In this document: positions 1 through 12,378 of the stretch, piece by piece
How positions within the stretch are numbered: the stretch's first letter is position 1
Layout: each line of letters starts with the position of its first letter
Assembly (NCBI RefSeq): GCF_004379255.2
Contig: NC_056049.1
Location: forward strand, 23,792,063-23,856,062
DNA length: 64,000 nt
Reading direction: 5' to 3'
Source: Salvia splendens
Lineage: Eukaryota > Streptophyta > Magnoliopsida > Lamiales > Lamiaceae
Position numbers and translations under genes: made by a program
Notes under the pieces: generated by a model
The model's input: only the letters and a program-made list of their open reading frames with translations
Told to the model about the DNA's origin: nothing
Database searches by the model: none

Positions 1-51
1 GCCGCCGCAGGCTTGGATACCGTTAGGTCTCTTCGATTTAGTCTCATCCAT
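1..51 (-). CDS. N-terminus of an unidentified gene, cut by the left edge
   Basis: A minus-strand ATG ends at position 51 and opens a frame that runs off the window after 17 codons (begins MDETKSKRPNG). The sequence to its right looks like a transcribed leader: it is less AT-rich than the intergenic DNA beyond 400, holds a very short upstream ORF and is preceded by a G-rich tract. The fragment is too short to identify a family. The start could also lie elsewhere if an intron interrupts the leader. Existence of a gene here is inferred from composition and context only. Confidence 0.4.
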   Translation of the reverse strand, partial: MDETKSKRPNGIQACGG

Positions 52-70
52 CGCTTGGAATCAGCTTCGC

Positions 71-85
71 CTACAAATTCGACAT
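71..85 (-). promoter_or_regulatory. Candidate minimal upstream ORF in the leader of the left-edge gene
   Basis: On the minus strand an ATG at 85-83 is followed by three sense codons and a TAG, giving a four-residue uORF (MSNL) that ends 19 bases before the proposed start codon. If the leader is real, such a uORF could lower translation of the main frame. This is inference from position alone. Confidence 0.25.
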
Positions 86-279
86 GTGAAATCAACGATT
101 TTGGCTGCGGAGAGCTTCCGGATTGATGAATTCGTCGATCGATCGGAGTGGAATGAATTGGATGTGGATTTGTGGATTGATTGGAGAGTGATTCAGCAGT
201 GGATGAATGGATTGATTTAGGGCAATAGAACAGAGGGAGTAGGGAAGGTTTTCACTTGCCGAAGAAATGGGAGCTCGTG

Positions 280-340
280 GGAGTAGGGTGGGTGGGTGGT
301 GGTGGAGTGGGGTGGGGTGGGTGTGGGGGTGGAGAGGACA
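280..340 (+). other. G-rich tract upstream of the left-edge gene
   Basis: The + strand carries many runs of three or more G separated by one to three bases (for example GGGTGGGTGGGTGG), so the tract is C-rich on the coding strand of the minus-strand gene. It could fold into a G-quadruplex. It sits where the promoter or distal leader of that gene would be. Confidence 0.5.
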
Positions 341-519
341 AAGGAGGCGACCAATTGGGGAAGAGGACGTCAGACTGACACCAATCTAGTGGTGTATATA
401 GTAACTACTAATATGTGTAATTTTATTTTATTGATATTTAATTTTTCATATATAACTGAAGTAAACTCAATGAATAAAAGCAAATTGACTATTGAATTGT
501 ACTCCATGTAACTGTGAAA

Positions 520-3235
520 TTAATGGTATTGATAATAATTTTAATGGATCAGATAGATATTTAAGTGGACGTTAGCATTATGTGGAGTATTTTGTTTTGT
601 GCATTTTCTTTAGAACTTCAAATAAGTTTATAAATTAAATGATATTTGCTAAAAAATAATACTATTAGTTTTAAATAGTATGTTAGTTATGTTATAAATG
701 AAATAAATGATGTTAATATAGACTACACGAAAGACACATCCAGTAATAATGTTCAAATAATACTATATGTATCATAATTTTCTCGACTCTTTCCACGCTC
801 GTAATATTTGAAGAAACTATTAGTTCGGTAATATGTAAATTTTTTCGTATTTAAGTATTATCAGTTTTATACCCAAATTTATAAAAGCAACAAACCTTAG
901 TGCTTTTTCCTGTCATGGTAACTGTTTTGGGGGGAGACTTGTCAATTTTTGTTGTATCTAAAATGGGGAACTGAACCTAATGGGTGTGGGAATTTGTTCA
1001 CTTTTTTATTATCCACTTTATTAAATCATTGATAAAATTTCAATAGGAGAACAGTGTATGGAGTATTTATTAATTTTGATAATTAATAAAAAAAATTCCA
1101 TGCATGGTCTTTTCGTTTTGTTTGATTTACATGATAGTTTCTCGTGTATTTCGAGTTGATTGCTTTTATTATAAGGTTCCAAATTGATAAAATTCTAGTA
1201 GGGTTTGAAAAGTACAATATCTTTTTTAAGATTCTCAAACGATATAAAGTGGTTGTTACCAAATATTTGGACTATAGTAATATGATAATGCATGATATAT
1301 CCCTTCACATGGCACTCTATTAAATTCCAAAAAAAATGACCATAAAAAAGTTATAGTAATTTCTAATTATTACTCGAAGAAAAATACTTAAATTTCCGTA
1401 TATATTGTCCCATATAGCTATGACAAAATTCATTCCAAAAGAAACCTTAAACAGTAAAAGATGAATTATCTATTTATATACTCCTATCACTTTTGTCTAT
1501 TCACCTTTTTATCACCCTAATAATAATGAAAGTGAATCATCAAAATGAAGCCTCAGTTAGATCTGGTATAGTATAAATAAAAATTCCAGCAATATATAAA
1601 AAAAGAAATTAATTGAAGGTGACTTGCAATTTTATAGTGAATTATAATTTTTGCTACTAGAAGATCTTGCATCATTTTACAGCCTTTTGTGACTTGATTC
1701 GACATTCAAATTTTACATTTACAATCACATAATTTATGTTTTTCTGGCCCACTTGTAGTTATTAATATTCAGCATGTAGGCCAAAGTTGATTAAACTTTT
1801 GGCCAAACTTAAACATCACTGTTAATTGTTGCAATAATTGTTTCTCAATGTTCTAGACTACACAAGAATTTCTTTTAATAATTAGATATTTGTTGTTGTC
1901 CATTTCAAATTGTCGATGAAAATAGGAGTATTTTTTTAATAATTAAAATATTTAATTAATGCCACATTCCACATAGGTGTAGAACCTTCGCGTGCTCATC
2001 AACCTGCAACGCACGGCAATGCGTGCTCCATTACTTTCTTGATTATACAGTTACAGTTGTCCTAAGATGTAATAAAAGAGAAAATAGAAGAAACACCGCT
2101 ACTCACTAGAGCTAAATACTTTTCTTAAACATTTTTATTAGATTTTTCCCCCTTTAAATTTAATTATATATAGGCTGCTAATTTATTTAACCTAAATGAA
2201 CTTGTTATAAGCAACACAAAACAAAATTGTGGATCCCAGATTTGTACCTTACTCCAAATGCTTATTATTTATATACAACATAGGAATATATTTCTTGTCT
2301 GCAAATCACACATATTGCATCACAGCAAATAATCTTTGGCAAGGTGGGCTCATTAATATTTTTATATATATTTGAGGCAAATTATTCCATACTCTAGGCC
2401 TTGGGGAAATTGACTTTATGATCTTAATAATGCACTTAAATTAGTATATAGTTTACTCTTTCTTTTCAAAGTAACTTTAGTTAGTTGCCTTGGCTCAATC
2501 AAACAATGACGCATACACACATGTATCACATACATACATTTGAATACATATTTATGAATAAAAAACAAAACAATAGTTAATTCATTGTTGGGTCCATCAC
2601 TCATGTGGAGATCAACTTAGTAAGTTAGTAACATTCTACTTTCCGTCTCATTAAATATGCAATATTTAAGAATCAGTACAAATTTTTATGTAGTGTTATT
2701 TTATGAGTTAATGAAAAGAGAGTAAAGTAAGAGAGAAGAAAAAGTAGAAATAGAGATGTTTCCATTTTGAGAAACGTTTCGTTTTTAATAAGACAATTTA
2801 AAAAGAAAAATGTTTCATTTTTAATAGGACAGTGGGAGAATGTTATTTTGACTATCTTGAATTAATATTCTTATAATATCATCCTTAGCTTTCTAAAGAT
2901 TGAAGTCTTGTTTGTGTAATTAAGACCATGTTTTGTTAATTGAGTTAAACTTTTATTTCTCATAAAAAATACTAGTATCTGCTTTAATGCACCAACCAGT
3001 TGTTCACCAATCCAGCTTTAAGCTTTTTTATGTACAAAAAATCATTAAAAATAATTTCTACGTACATCTTTTAGTATTTGTGACATTAACACATTTTTGT
3101 TTTCTAGCTATTTGAGCTATTGTCAAATATTCTTGTTGTAGTTTAGATTTACTTTTGTGACTTAGTTTTGCCGCATTATTATTTTTTGTTTTGTGATTGT
3201 TTATTGGTGTTGTGTTAGTTTTCTTGATGCCACTT
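520..3235. other. AT-rich intergenic DNA, no gene recognised
   Basis: No coding region, RNA gene or complete repeat could be supported here. Open frames are short and full of low-complexity AT codons. A degenerate MITE-like patch occurs near 2636-2840, with a pyrimidine-rich end (ctactttccgtctcat) and a weak inverted counterpart (aataggacagtgggag). Confidence 0.6.
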
Positions 3236-3472
3236 ACTCCTTCCGTCTCATGTTACTCGCACTATCATTTTAGATCATAAATTTTGGGATTGATTTTTTA
3301 ATACAATTAAATAAGTATTTTGAGTATAATGGAAGATCAATTAATACGGGAATACTTAATTAATTTTAATATATTAATTAAATATTTTAATTTATACTTA
3401 ATATAAAAAATAGTATAAATAGTTTGGGACTAGCCGAAATAGAAAAGTGCGAGTAATATTAGACAATGAGAG

Positions 3473-3592
3473 TGCTAAAACTCTTAATCTTGTCTCACAT
3501 CGACTTGGTGATGATCCTAGCTCCTCTATATAAGTACGGATAACCCTCCCCCTTACAAGGCCTTTTAAGGGGTGAGTGGTCCATTTCAAATA
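3473..3592 (+). repeat. TRIM 5' LTR
   Basis: This 120-bp repeat begins tgctaaaactctt, contains a tatataagta TATA-like core and ends directly before the primer-binding site. It pairs with the copy at 3705-3825. Confidence 0.85.
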
Positions 3593-3606
3593 TGGTATCA
3601 GAGTCG
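3593..3606 (+). other. TRIM primer-binding site (tRNA-Met type)
   Basis: TGGTATCAGAGTCG starts immediately after the 5' LTR and differs from the usual TGGTATCAGAGCC at about position 12. It is complementary to the 3' end of initiator tRNA-Met. Confidence 0.8.
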
Positions 3607-3704
3607 GTCCAAGTCGATGATGGATTTTATCTTTTTATCTCTTCCCTTGCCTACCCACGTGATGGAAGTCCGATGTGTCATTCCGACCCACACGTGACGT
3701 GGTG

Positions 3705-3825
3705 TGTTAAAACTCTTAAAATCTTATCCCACAACGACTTGATTATGATCCTAACTCATTTATATAAGTATGGATAACTCTCTCCTTATAAGACATTTTA
3801 AGGGGTGAGTGACTCATTTCTAATA
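3705..3825 (+). repeat. TRIM 3' LTR
   Basis: This 121-bp repeat begins tgttaaaactctt and matches 3473-3592 throughout, including the TATA-like core and the aaggggtgagtg tail. It is followed directly by the GAGAG target duplicate. Confidence 0.85.
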
Positions 3826-4810
3826 GAGAGTATTATTTTTCTAAGTTTATATATGGAGAACCTATGTACATATACATTAGACATCATGTGGTGTTGTACC
3901 TTGTCTAATTTATTATTGTTGGATTATTAGCTTGCCATTGGTCCTGAGTTTTTTTTACATTTAAAAAATCCTATCAATATTTAATAATTAATCTTGTGGG
4001 CATGAATTCCTATCAATATTTGGATTCATTTTTCCATTCCTCGCCCCCACTTTGGGGGGAGAGAATCTGAATTCGTTTGGGTTATTATATTTTAGAAACT
4101 AATAAAATTTGCAATTAGGAAGTATTGGGAAACCAGATAGATGCCTCTTTTGCGAATTATTACTTAAAAGGCGATATATATGGTAGAATAGAATAGCATA
4201 CTAAAGAATTATATTTTATCACATCAAATGATCAAGTAGTATTATTTTTTAAAAATCAAAAGGATAAATGAATTGCTTGTTGTGTAGATTTGTTGCGTGT
4301 TTTGTGTAGTTATTTTGAGAGAGTCTCTACCCTCACTTTGTTGTTTGCTATTGTTTGTATTGCCATTAGGCATCTGAGTTTGTTCAGTTTTTTGAGAATT
4401 GGATTGTATTGAATTCTTTGCTCATCGTTTTTAGGATAAACTTTTTCATTATACAAAATTATTATACTATAGTATATAATTTCAACTTAGCGCTACTATA
4501 TTAGCATAATAACATTTATATTGAATTAGTTCGATTAAAAACTAGTGAATAATTAGCTAAAATAAATTTAGAACAAATCTGAAATTTCTCCTTGATTATT
4601 AGTAGTAGTTTATTTTTCAATGCTAAAAACTTGCTGGTTATTTTATTGTAAATAATTGGCTTTGATTTAGTTAGTTTATCTTCATAGATATTATGTTTCT
4701 TCATTTTTCGTTTGTTGTGTAGGAGTTATATATGCTATATGTTGCAACATCGATACCTCTATCAAATGAGATCGGTGGGTCATGACATTGTTGTGTGTAT
4801 ATTTTATTTG

Positions 4811-5083
4811 TTACTCCCTTTGTATTAAAAAAATAGAAACATTTGAAACGACATGAGTTTTAATGCATAATTGGTAAAGTAAGTGAGAAAAATTGGTAAA
4901 GTAAGAGAGATGAAAAGAAAAATGAGTAAAGTAAGAGAGAGAAAGAGAAAAAATAGTGAAAGTATTAATAGATTGTGGGGTCTATGTCCTAAAATAAAAA
5001 GATTTTAAAATTTATATTTTTAAGGAACAACAAAAAATGCAAATATATATGAAACATAGTATATATGATAGTGGACTGATGGA
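4811..5083. mobile_element. Stowaway-like MITE
   Basis: The left end ttactccctttgtatt and the right end tggactgatggagtta are approximate inverted copies of the ctccctccgtcc-type terminus. The interior is A-rich with repeated gtaaagtaagagaga-like stretches. It encodes nothing. Boundaries are good to a few bases only. Confidence 0.5.
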
Positions 5084-5198
5084 GTTATGGTTAAAAAACT
5101 ATACTTCTATTCTTTTCAAATTAAATTGATGAGGAATAATAAAGGAATGTTGGATGTTGGGAAGAAGGTTGGAGCTAGCTCACTTATAGTTAGTCTTA

Positions 5199-5470
5199 GA
5201 GCATTAGCAATGGGGAGCCCTAAGGTGCGCCTTATGGCACACCACGTCATCAGTTTTATCCTCCTACCCTTCCACCTGCAGTGGGGCGCCCTAAGGCGCG
5301 CCCTATGTACTTATTTTATTTAAATATTTAAATAACAAAAAATTGAGGAAAAACTTTATTTCCTTTATAAAAATTAATACACTACAATACGAATTAAAAA
5401 TTACTACATTTATAAAAATTAATATATTTATAAAAAACTTTCATTTCAATCATCTTAATAACTCGAAGAA
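5199..5470. mobile_element. Terminal fragment of a PIF-Harbinger-type element
   Basis: After a TTA (5196-5198) the sequence gagcattagcaatgggg is followed by repeated ccctaaggcgcgcc motifs up to about 5313 and then AT-rich DNA. The same arrangement forms the left end of the complete element at 59311-61075. No matching right terminus was found, so this is a fragment or a badly decayed MITE, and the right boundary given is arbitrary. Confidence 0.5.
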
Positions 5471-5911
5471 GCAATTAATAACATAGGTGTTGGAGATTTG
5501 ATACCAATTAATAAATAAATAAGAATATAAAACTGGAAAACCTTCGTTCACAATTTATGAATAGAAGACAATTAATTCTAGTATGAATACATTGATTAGT
5601 TGCAAGGCTATGAATTTATGTAATTAAAGATATTGCTTTGATTGCGGCTACACATAGACCATGGACCACTTCAATATTTCACATCAACCATCAATTTTGG
5701 ACTTTGGTGGTCCCCTTAATCATTTTAGATTTTTTATTTTAAAAGAAAAAATTAATTTATACTATGAAATTTCTTAATCACAAAAATACAAGGTCATACA
5801 CTACGCATAATATTCAAAATCAATAAATCTCACTAATAAGGTCCATATCAAGATTAGCTATGAGATTCAATTTTTGCACCATAATAATAGTTTTTTTATA
5901 AAAAATAATCA

Positions 5912-6569
5912 GAGCATCCCAACAGTACTCTTGGGAAGGACGTCGTCCGTGCAGACGGCGCGGCACCCTGCTGTCCGCCGTTGTGCTCTTGCCGACGGCA
6001 CGGCCCATAGAGCACGTTCGTGCCAATGGCAAGAGCACGAGCAGCCGGCGTGGCATGCTCTGGTTGGCCGTTGATTTATCATTTTTTATTATTATTTATT
6101 AAAAAAATTTGAAAAAATCTGAAAAAATCTGATTTAATAAAAAAAATCTCACTTCCTAATAAAATATATCCATTTTTTTCACACTTTTAATTTATTTTGT
6201 CATTGTTTTTACCCTAAAATTCATACTTTCATCTATAAATACTCTCATTTCTAACACAAAAAAAGATACTATACCAAACAACTCTCTCAATCTCAATTTT
6301 TAGGATTTTAACTATGTAATTTTTAATTTTTTAGTAATTTGTAATGGTATCAGGTATTTTTAATGCATTTTAATATTATGAAAATGTTTTTAGTAATTGA
6401 AGTATTTAAATTGAATAATAGCATGGTGGGACCCTTTAGCATGCCGTTGCGGAAGAGCATGAATGTGGATGTTGTGCTCTTGAGGAAGAGCAGAGAGTAA
6501 AAAATTAATAAATATGGATACGGGACCACATCTATACTCTTTGGCAAGAGCATGGATGGGGATGATCTC
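5912..6569 (-). mobile_element. Internally deleted PIF-Harbinger element without its transposase
   Basis: The left end (gagcatcccaacagtactc) and the right end form a degenerate inverted repeat. The interior corresponds to the two non-coding flanks of the complete element at 35913-37939: a leader-like part near 6190-6300 with a Tataaatactctc core, and a part from about 6302 on that matches, in reverse orientation, the 3' flank of that element (aggattttaactatgtaatt). The coding region is missing between them. It is a MITE-like derivative that would need transposase in trans. The right end and target duplication are unclear. Confidence 0.6.
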
Positions 6570-6726
6570 CATGATGGTTCCTCATTTATTTATGTAGTGT
6601 TGGAATTGAACTTCTAATTTATTGATTAGAGGAAGAGATATATCTTATCAATTAAATTATGATTTATTATCACGCAATATAATGGTGTTTATGATATATT
6701 GCCTTTGTTTACTAAATTAAATGTGT

Positions 6727-6992
6727 TATTCCCTCTATCCATCAAAAATAGTCTTAGGATGACAAGATTTTAATAAAAAAATTAGTAAAGTAAAGAGAAA
6801 GAGAGAGAAAAAAAGTAGGTAAAAAAAGAGAAATACGAAGAAAAAGTAAGTAATGTATAGGAGAAAGGAGAAAAAAGTGGATAAAATAGGAGGGGGAAAC
6901 TTCTATTTTTAGAAATGAGACTATTTTTTGTGAATATCCCAAAATAATAAAATGAGACTACTTTTGGTAGACGAAGGGAAGACGAAGGAGTA
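6727..6992. mobile_element. Stowaway-like MITE
   Basis: The left end attccctctatccatcaaa and the right end gacgaaggagtatt are inverted relatives of the ctccctccgtcc terminus. Internal sequence such as aatagtcttagg and gagactacttttggt is also inverted. It is non-coding. Confidence 0.5.
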
Positions 6993-7956
6993 TTTATTTT
7001 TTACATGTATTTTTAGTGAGATGATTGAGTATGTGATAAGTGAAATAATTGGATGAAATGCGATATCTATTTTATAATACTAGCATTTCCAGGGAGCGAG
7101 TAAATGAAATGCTAGTCACATTTATTAAAAATAAAATAAGATACTAGCACCTTATTAGATAAAACGATACATTTAATTATTTTGTTGCTCAAGTTCAATG
7201 AATTGTAGTGACTTGATGGGCCATTAATTGAGTTTAATAGATTAGGCGTCAAAAAATAGTCACTCAAATATAAAATATTTATTTTATATATGGAAGTGAC
7301 TATTTTCTTCCTCAATAAATACTGTGTTGATAATAAAAAATGTCCGACTTTAATTAGTACGTAGTTTTTTTTATCAATATTATACTCCTCCGTCTCATAA
7401 AAATAGTCTTCTTTTATATATTTCGATTTGTCTCACAAAATTATTCTTCTTCCAATTTTGGTAATTTTTTTCTCTTATGCTAGATTTCAATTTCCACTAA
7501 ATAACACGTCAATCAATTTTTATTTATCTCTAAAATTTTATCAATTTCACATTAAAACTTGTGTTATTAGCAAAGTCCAAATTTCAAAGGAACAAATCAA
7601 TTGTGTCTAAGTCTATCACAAATTTCCAAACTTGTTTATCTCAACTTTTAAGTTTGTGTCAATTTAATTAACTAATTCTATGTATAATTATTAATAGGAG
7701 TACTATTGTATTTTATTTTTCAGAGCAAAATAATATGATACGGCTCAACCATTGGAGTGAAATCTGATACTCCTACTAAGTTTGAAAAATGTTGGATGAA
7801 ATTAATAAGTTATAAAAATTAAATAGAGATATATACGGAAAATGTATTAACTACTACTCTATGATGTTTTTTTATTAAATTCTCCCCATCAGTTACGCGC
7901 ACTCATTAACTATCACTAATCGCAGGTTTTATGATACTATTAATTAGGGTTGTTAA

Positions 7957-10900
7957 TGTCACGACCGCATTTTCTAAGGATAGAAAACACGGTTAATCGC
8001 GACTAGGGGAGGATTAAAGAAGCGGGGAAGAAAGGGGAAAATCAACACAACTCAACCACAGCCCGAAACAAATGGGAATAGCTCGAAATAAAATCAGAGT
8101 TTTGAACAAAATAGACTTGAGTCTTTTAAGATGCACAACGGAAGCAAATGAACGCGGTTCCATGTATGAAGACATGAACCTCCGAGAGTCAAAATCTGAC
8201 TGAATTAAATGTCTTGTCTCAATAACACTTCCTTCACCACTTCGCTGCTCAACCTGCACATTTAGAAATATATGCAGGGCTGAGTACAAAAAGTACTCAG
8301 TGAACACATTGCCGAAAATTACACATATACATTTGAAAATATTGTCAAGCCATCATCACAGTAACACTCGGGGTGTTGTTGAAAAGACCCGAGCTTACTA
8401 AAAATATTCACATTGGGTTGCAACCCCTTTTTCCGGTACTTAGCCATATCTGATCACATTGTGCCGTCGAGATGGTGTTCTCGCACGGTCACCTTCCCTG
8501 CCCATCATGTCAGAGGTTTCCATGTACCGGGAAGGTGGCCACCTTCCACGGTCATCTTCTCTGCCGTTCACGGTCAGAGGTTCCAAGTAGGGACACCACC
8601 CTACCAGGACTCAAAATCGAATCGATTCACATATATCATCATTCATAATTCACTTGGCATTAGCCAAACAGATAGGCATCATACACAAAACATTTATGGC
8701 AAGACAACATCTTTAAAAATCACGAACATGTGTTCGAGTTTTCATAGAATACTATTTGTATTTTAGTATAAGAAAGCTCACCTGGTTCGTTTAGTTCCTT
8801 TAACTTGAATTTCTTATTCCGACCTTACTTGCGGAGATAACCTTTTTGAAAACAAACAACGTACTAATAAGACTCGAGAAATTCACATACTTATAGGAAT
8901 GCATGCCCCTACTTTATTTATTTTATCATTTGTTCACCGTTAGAAATTTTAGAAACTTGCATATTAATTAAATCTTAGAAACTTGCATATTAATTAAATT
9001 TTAGAAACTTGCATATTAATTAAATTTTAGAAACTTGCATATTAATTAATAGCACTTCTTTATTAAACTTAATTATTTCTGAGACTTGAGAACTTCGTCT
9101 CCCTCTTTCTTTCCATTTCCTTAGCGGCCGCCCGAGGCATTGCGGGGAGATGCCGGTCGGCCACTCACGCCCATATTTCCACCTTTGACTCCTCGTATTT
9201 TCCTTCATGATATCGAATTAAAATCCCAAAAAATTATAAAAGTGCACAATTAAATTATCGCAACCATTTCCCCTCGAAAAAAAATACTTATTTCGGACTT
9301 AGGATAAAATTATTCATCCTCAGAAATATTCCGGAATTAATTTTAATATTCATCACCATTAAATTTATTCATAGGCCCAAGGATTTAAATTAATCTGGCC
9401 CAAGTAAATTTTATTCCCAGCCCAACTAATAATTTAGTAGTTAAAAAAAAAAATAAGTGAGCCCAAATCAATTTCTTATAAAAAAATAGGAAGGCCCAAG
9501 AAAATGGCCCACCAAACAATACTATCTTCTTTCCTATCGGTATATTCTCCTACTTCTTATCTCTTTTCTCCTTCCTCCCAACTTCCCCCAAATTGAGAAA
9601 TCCTTCATCCCTCGTCTCTCTCTCGACAAAATTGAAGAAACTCTCAATCCGGCGTCGCCTCCTCCGATTCCGCCAGCCACCGCCGCCGATCGTCCTCAGC
9701 GTCCAGCCACCGCCGCCGTCGTCCAATCCGTCGCTCTCCAAACTCGCCCAGCCACCACCGCCGTCAGCAGCTCCAACCACCGTCGCAGTTAGCAGCGCCC
9801 AGCCATCCTCAGCTCCACCGCTCGCCGTCGCCATCGACTCTTCCTCTCTTTTCTCCCCTCTCTCTCTTCTCTCCCTCTTCTCTCTTCTCTCCCTCGGCTA
9901 CCCCTCTCCTCTCTTCTTCTCTTTCGGCTCTGCCGCCGCCGCCACTGTGCATGCACAGGTGGCGGCTTCTGCCTCCTCGCCTCGCCGTTTCTGCACACGG
10001 CGGCAGCCCACCGCTGCTGTCCCCCTCTCCGTCGGTTCTCACCGTCGCCATATCGACAAGGTTAAGTTTTAACTTTCTTTCTCTTTTGTTAAATTTCTAT
10101 AAAGATTTAATCTTTCATTTATATGTTTTGTGTTCTAACTTTGTAGAATTGCCAAGATTTTATTGAAAGACATAATAGGGGTGTGGGCTGCCCTCGTTGT
10201 CTCCGGGCTGCCGAGCTCGCTGCCAAAATCCGGCAGATTCATAGAGGTAAGTTTTTCTCCTTCTTTCTAGTTGTTAAGGCAGTAGGATTTCATTTTTTTT
10301 TATTTACTGAATTTTGCAAATTTTGAGTATGCCTTGCTATATGGAAGACTTAATGGTGAAATACATTAGATTGTTAAACTTGTGGTGGCAGATTCTATTT
10401 ACAGATACATTTTTGATATTAACTTTGTTTTCAAAGCTCATACAATATGTCGTCAATCAGTTAGACGATGCCTATAATTTGGTATACTTATAAAACTATG
10501 GATTAAATGATACTTACATGTATGTTTCGATCATTCAAGGTCCAATTGGAGATGTTTAATTGTCTATATGCAATATGCTGTAATACGTGGGGAAAAAAAA
10601 TGGGTGTTGATGGTACTCACCTCTGTGGTGTGAAGGTGTGAAGAATAAAGTGACTTGTTGTTTTTGGACTTTGCTATGTGATGTGGACGCCCTTTTCCCT
10701 GCTATGGTGGAAGGATTCTTGTTGCTTTTTTTTTTTGGAGATGAGTAAATTTTGGTAGGAGAGGTGAAATAGATGGTATTTAGGTGTGAGGAAAAGCAAG
10801 TGGCCTAACAAAATCCTATCTCAAATATTCACTTTTGTCAGTAGAAAGATTGCCTGCCAAAATATAGATGCAGTATTAAATGAGCTGTCGGAAAATGATC

Positions 10901-11324
10901 CTCTAGGATTTGCTTCCCTTTTTTTTTTTAATTATTTAAATAATTGTTTATTGATTTATTCACTTGTTTATTAAATTTTGGTGTAGGTATAATCGTTTCA
11001 AGTTCGTGGCCGTTCGCGTTGAAGTACCCGTTTTCTTGAAACATACGATGTATAAATTAAATTTTCGTTGGACTTTTGTTGGATGTATCGGACATTTAAC
11101 ATTTTATAATTTTTGGGATCTTATTTATTTATTTATATAATTTCTTTTTTTTTTATTCATATAGATGTATTATATATTTGAATGTTTTATTCGCTTGCCT
11201 ATCGTCAAAACAAACAACAACGATAATCTATCGTAGCTCGGATTTAATCGCATAAAAGTCACTTATATAAATAATCAAGCTGATAATATAGTTTATAATA
11301 ATATCGGTTTAGCGGGTCGTTACA
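7957..11324 (+). mobile_element. Probable 3.4 kb solo LTR (TG...CA, GTTAA target duplication)
   Basis: The unit starts TGTCACGACC and ends GGGTCGTTACA, so its termini form a short inverted repeat. It is flanked by the same five bases, GTTAA, at 7952-7956 and 11325-11329. It contains no gag or pol reading frame, no second LTR and no internal region, which fits a solo LTR of a large Ty3/gypsy element. It does contain a CT-rich and GC-rich tract (about 9540-10070) that resembles a transcribed leader and reads as a proline/serine-rich frame. A DNA transposon with a 5-bp duplication is the alternative. The family is not identified. Confidence 0.55.
8949..9052. repeat. Four tandem copies of a 26-bp unit
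   Basis: The unit ttagaaacttgcatattaat plus six A/T-rich bases is repeated four times in a row with only one or two changes. It lies inside the presumed solo LTR and was most likely produced by replication slippage. Confidence 0.9.
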
Positions 11325-12378
11325 GTTAATTTCTAATTAAGTTGATTATATGTTAATTAAATGTATTAACTACTGCTCCATGATGTTTTTTTTGCGCTTA
11401 TGGACTGTGGAGTGCAGCTCATTTGATACAGTTGCAAGAGATTGAGATACAATTATAAATTAATATTAAAAATTGTCATAATATAGCTAAGATTACAAAA
11501 AATCATATATGTGTGTCATTTACATAGTATAAATATTCCAAGTGCTATTTTGACTTTGACTCATAGGAGATTTGAAGGGGATCGAATACTTGTTCATGTA
11601 TCTGTCTTTATGATTAAAAAAAAGTAAAGATGATGTATCGAATCATGATTTAATAGAAAAATACTTTGAATTCGGAATTAGCATAAAGAAATTTCAACCA
11701 ACTATTTTATGGAATATTATTGAGAAATGGGAATTTGCGTTATCAAATGGTGTATCGCTTGTTCCAAGTTCGAATTTCACCTTTACGAATAAAAATTTCC
11801 ATTATTTCGATTAGGGCGTCGTTATCTTTAGAAATAAATTTTATCATAACAAATGAGGGATAATAATATTACCACTAGATCTTTTCTTTTATTATCGTGC
11901 ATTGGAATGAAAATGATGAAAAAGAAAATGTGAAAATTCTTATTTTATAAAAAATGATGGAAATAAATGAGAAATATAATTCCATATGTCAAATTCAAAA
12001 AAAAAATGTGTACCAAATTATATATAGCAAGATTTTGTGTCGTCCTCATCAGTACCAAATTATAGAAATGTTACATGTCGTCTGACACGTCGTATCACTA
12101 AATTGATACATGAAATTAATAAATTTAGATATTAAGATATAATTGATAAATTGATACATATAAAAAAATTGGAAAAAATTTAATAAATTAAAAGATTGAG
12201 ATATAATTGATACAATTACTAAATTGTTGAATAGGTTTGAGTGAATGGTCCGTGTTTGTGCTAGTGTGCCGTTTGTTTGTTCGTTTTTGTAGGTTTGTGG
12301 ATTTTTTTTGGTGGACTTGTTTTTCGGCTTGGTTTTGCTCTAGCTACTTGGTTGGTCTTTGTTTTTCTTTGTTCTTTG

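Larger units (their letters stand above)
3473..3825 (+). mobile_element. Complete TRIM element (mini LTR retrotransposon), GAGAG target duplication
   Basis: Two direct repeats of about 120 bp (3473-3592 and 3705-3825) flank a 112-bp internal segment. The unit is bounded by an identical 5-bp duplication, GAGAG, at 3468-3472 and 3826-3830. The internal segment begins with TGGTATCAGAG, the complement of the initiator methionine tRNA 3' end used as primer by many plant LTR elements. It encodes nothing, as expected for TRIMs, which depend on proteins supplied in trans. The LTRs differ at many sites, so the insertion is old. The LTR ends are TG...TA rather than TG...CA, probably a C-to-T decay product. 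Confidence 0.87.
3236..3836. mobile_element. Stowaway-like MITE interrupted by a TRIM element
   Basis: The left end (ttactccttccgtctcat) matches the common plant Stowaway-type terminus with a TA-rich target. The right part is interrupted by the TRIM at 3473-3825, and only a short tail with its target duplicate remains on the far side. The MITE therefore predates the TRIM. The exact right boundary is uncertain. Confidence 0.4.

Noticed and set aside
3593..3606. tRNA gene signal at the TGGTATCAGAG sites (also near 21662)
   Set aside because: These are complements of a tRNA 3' end used as retrotransposon primer sites; no cloverleaf surrounds them.
8949..9052. CRISPR-like array of regular repeats
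   Set aside because: The four 26-bp units are directly adjacent without spacers, in a plant genome; it is a tandem repeat.
9593..10072. 159-residue Pro/Ser/Leu-rich frame on the + strand
   Set aside because: It lies inside a presumed LTR in a CT/CCG-rich tract. Overlapping frames on the other strand are equally open, and no domain is visible, so it is compositional.
9951..10260. Possible host exon with splice-like signals (tagaggtaag) in the 7957-11324 unit
   Set aside because: No recognisable protein was found, and the TG...CA ends with a target duplication explain the region better as a transposon.
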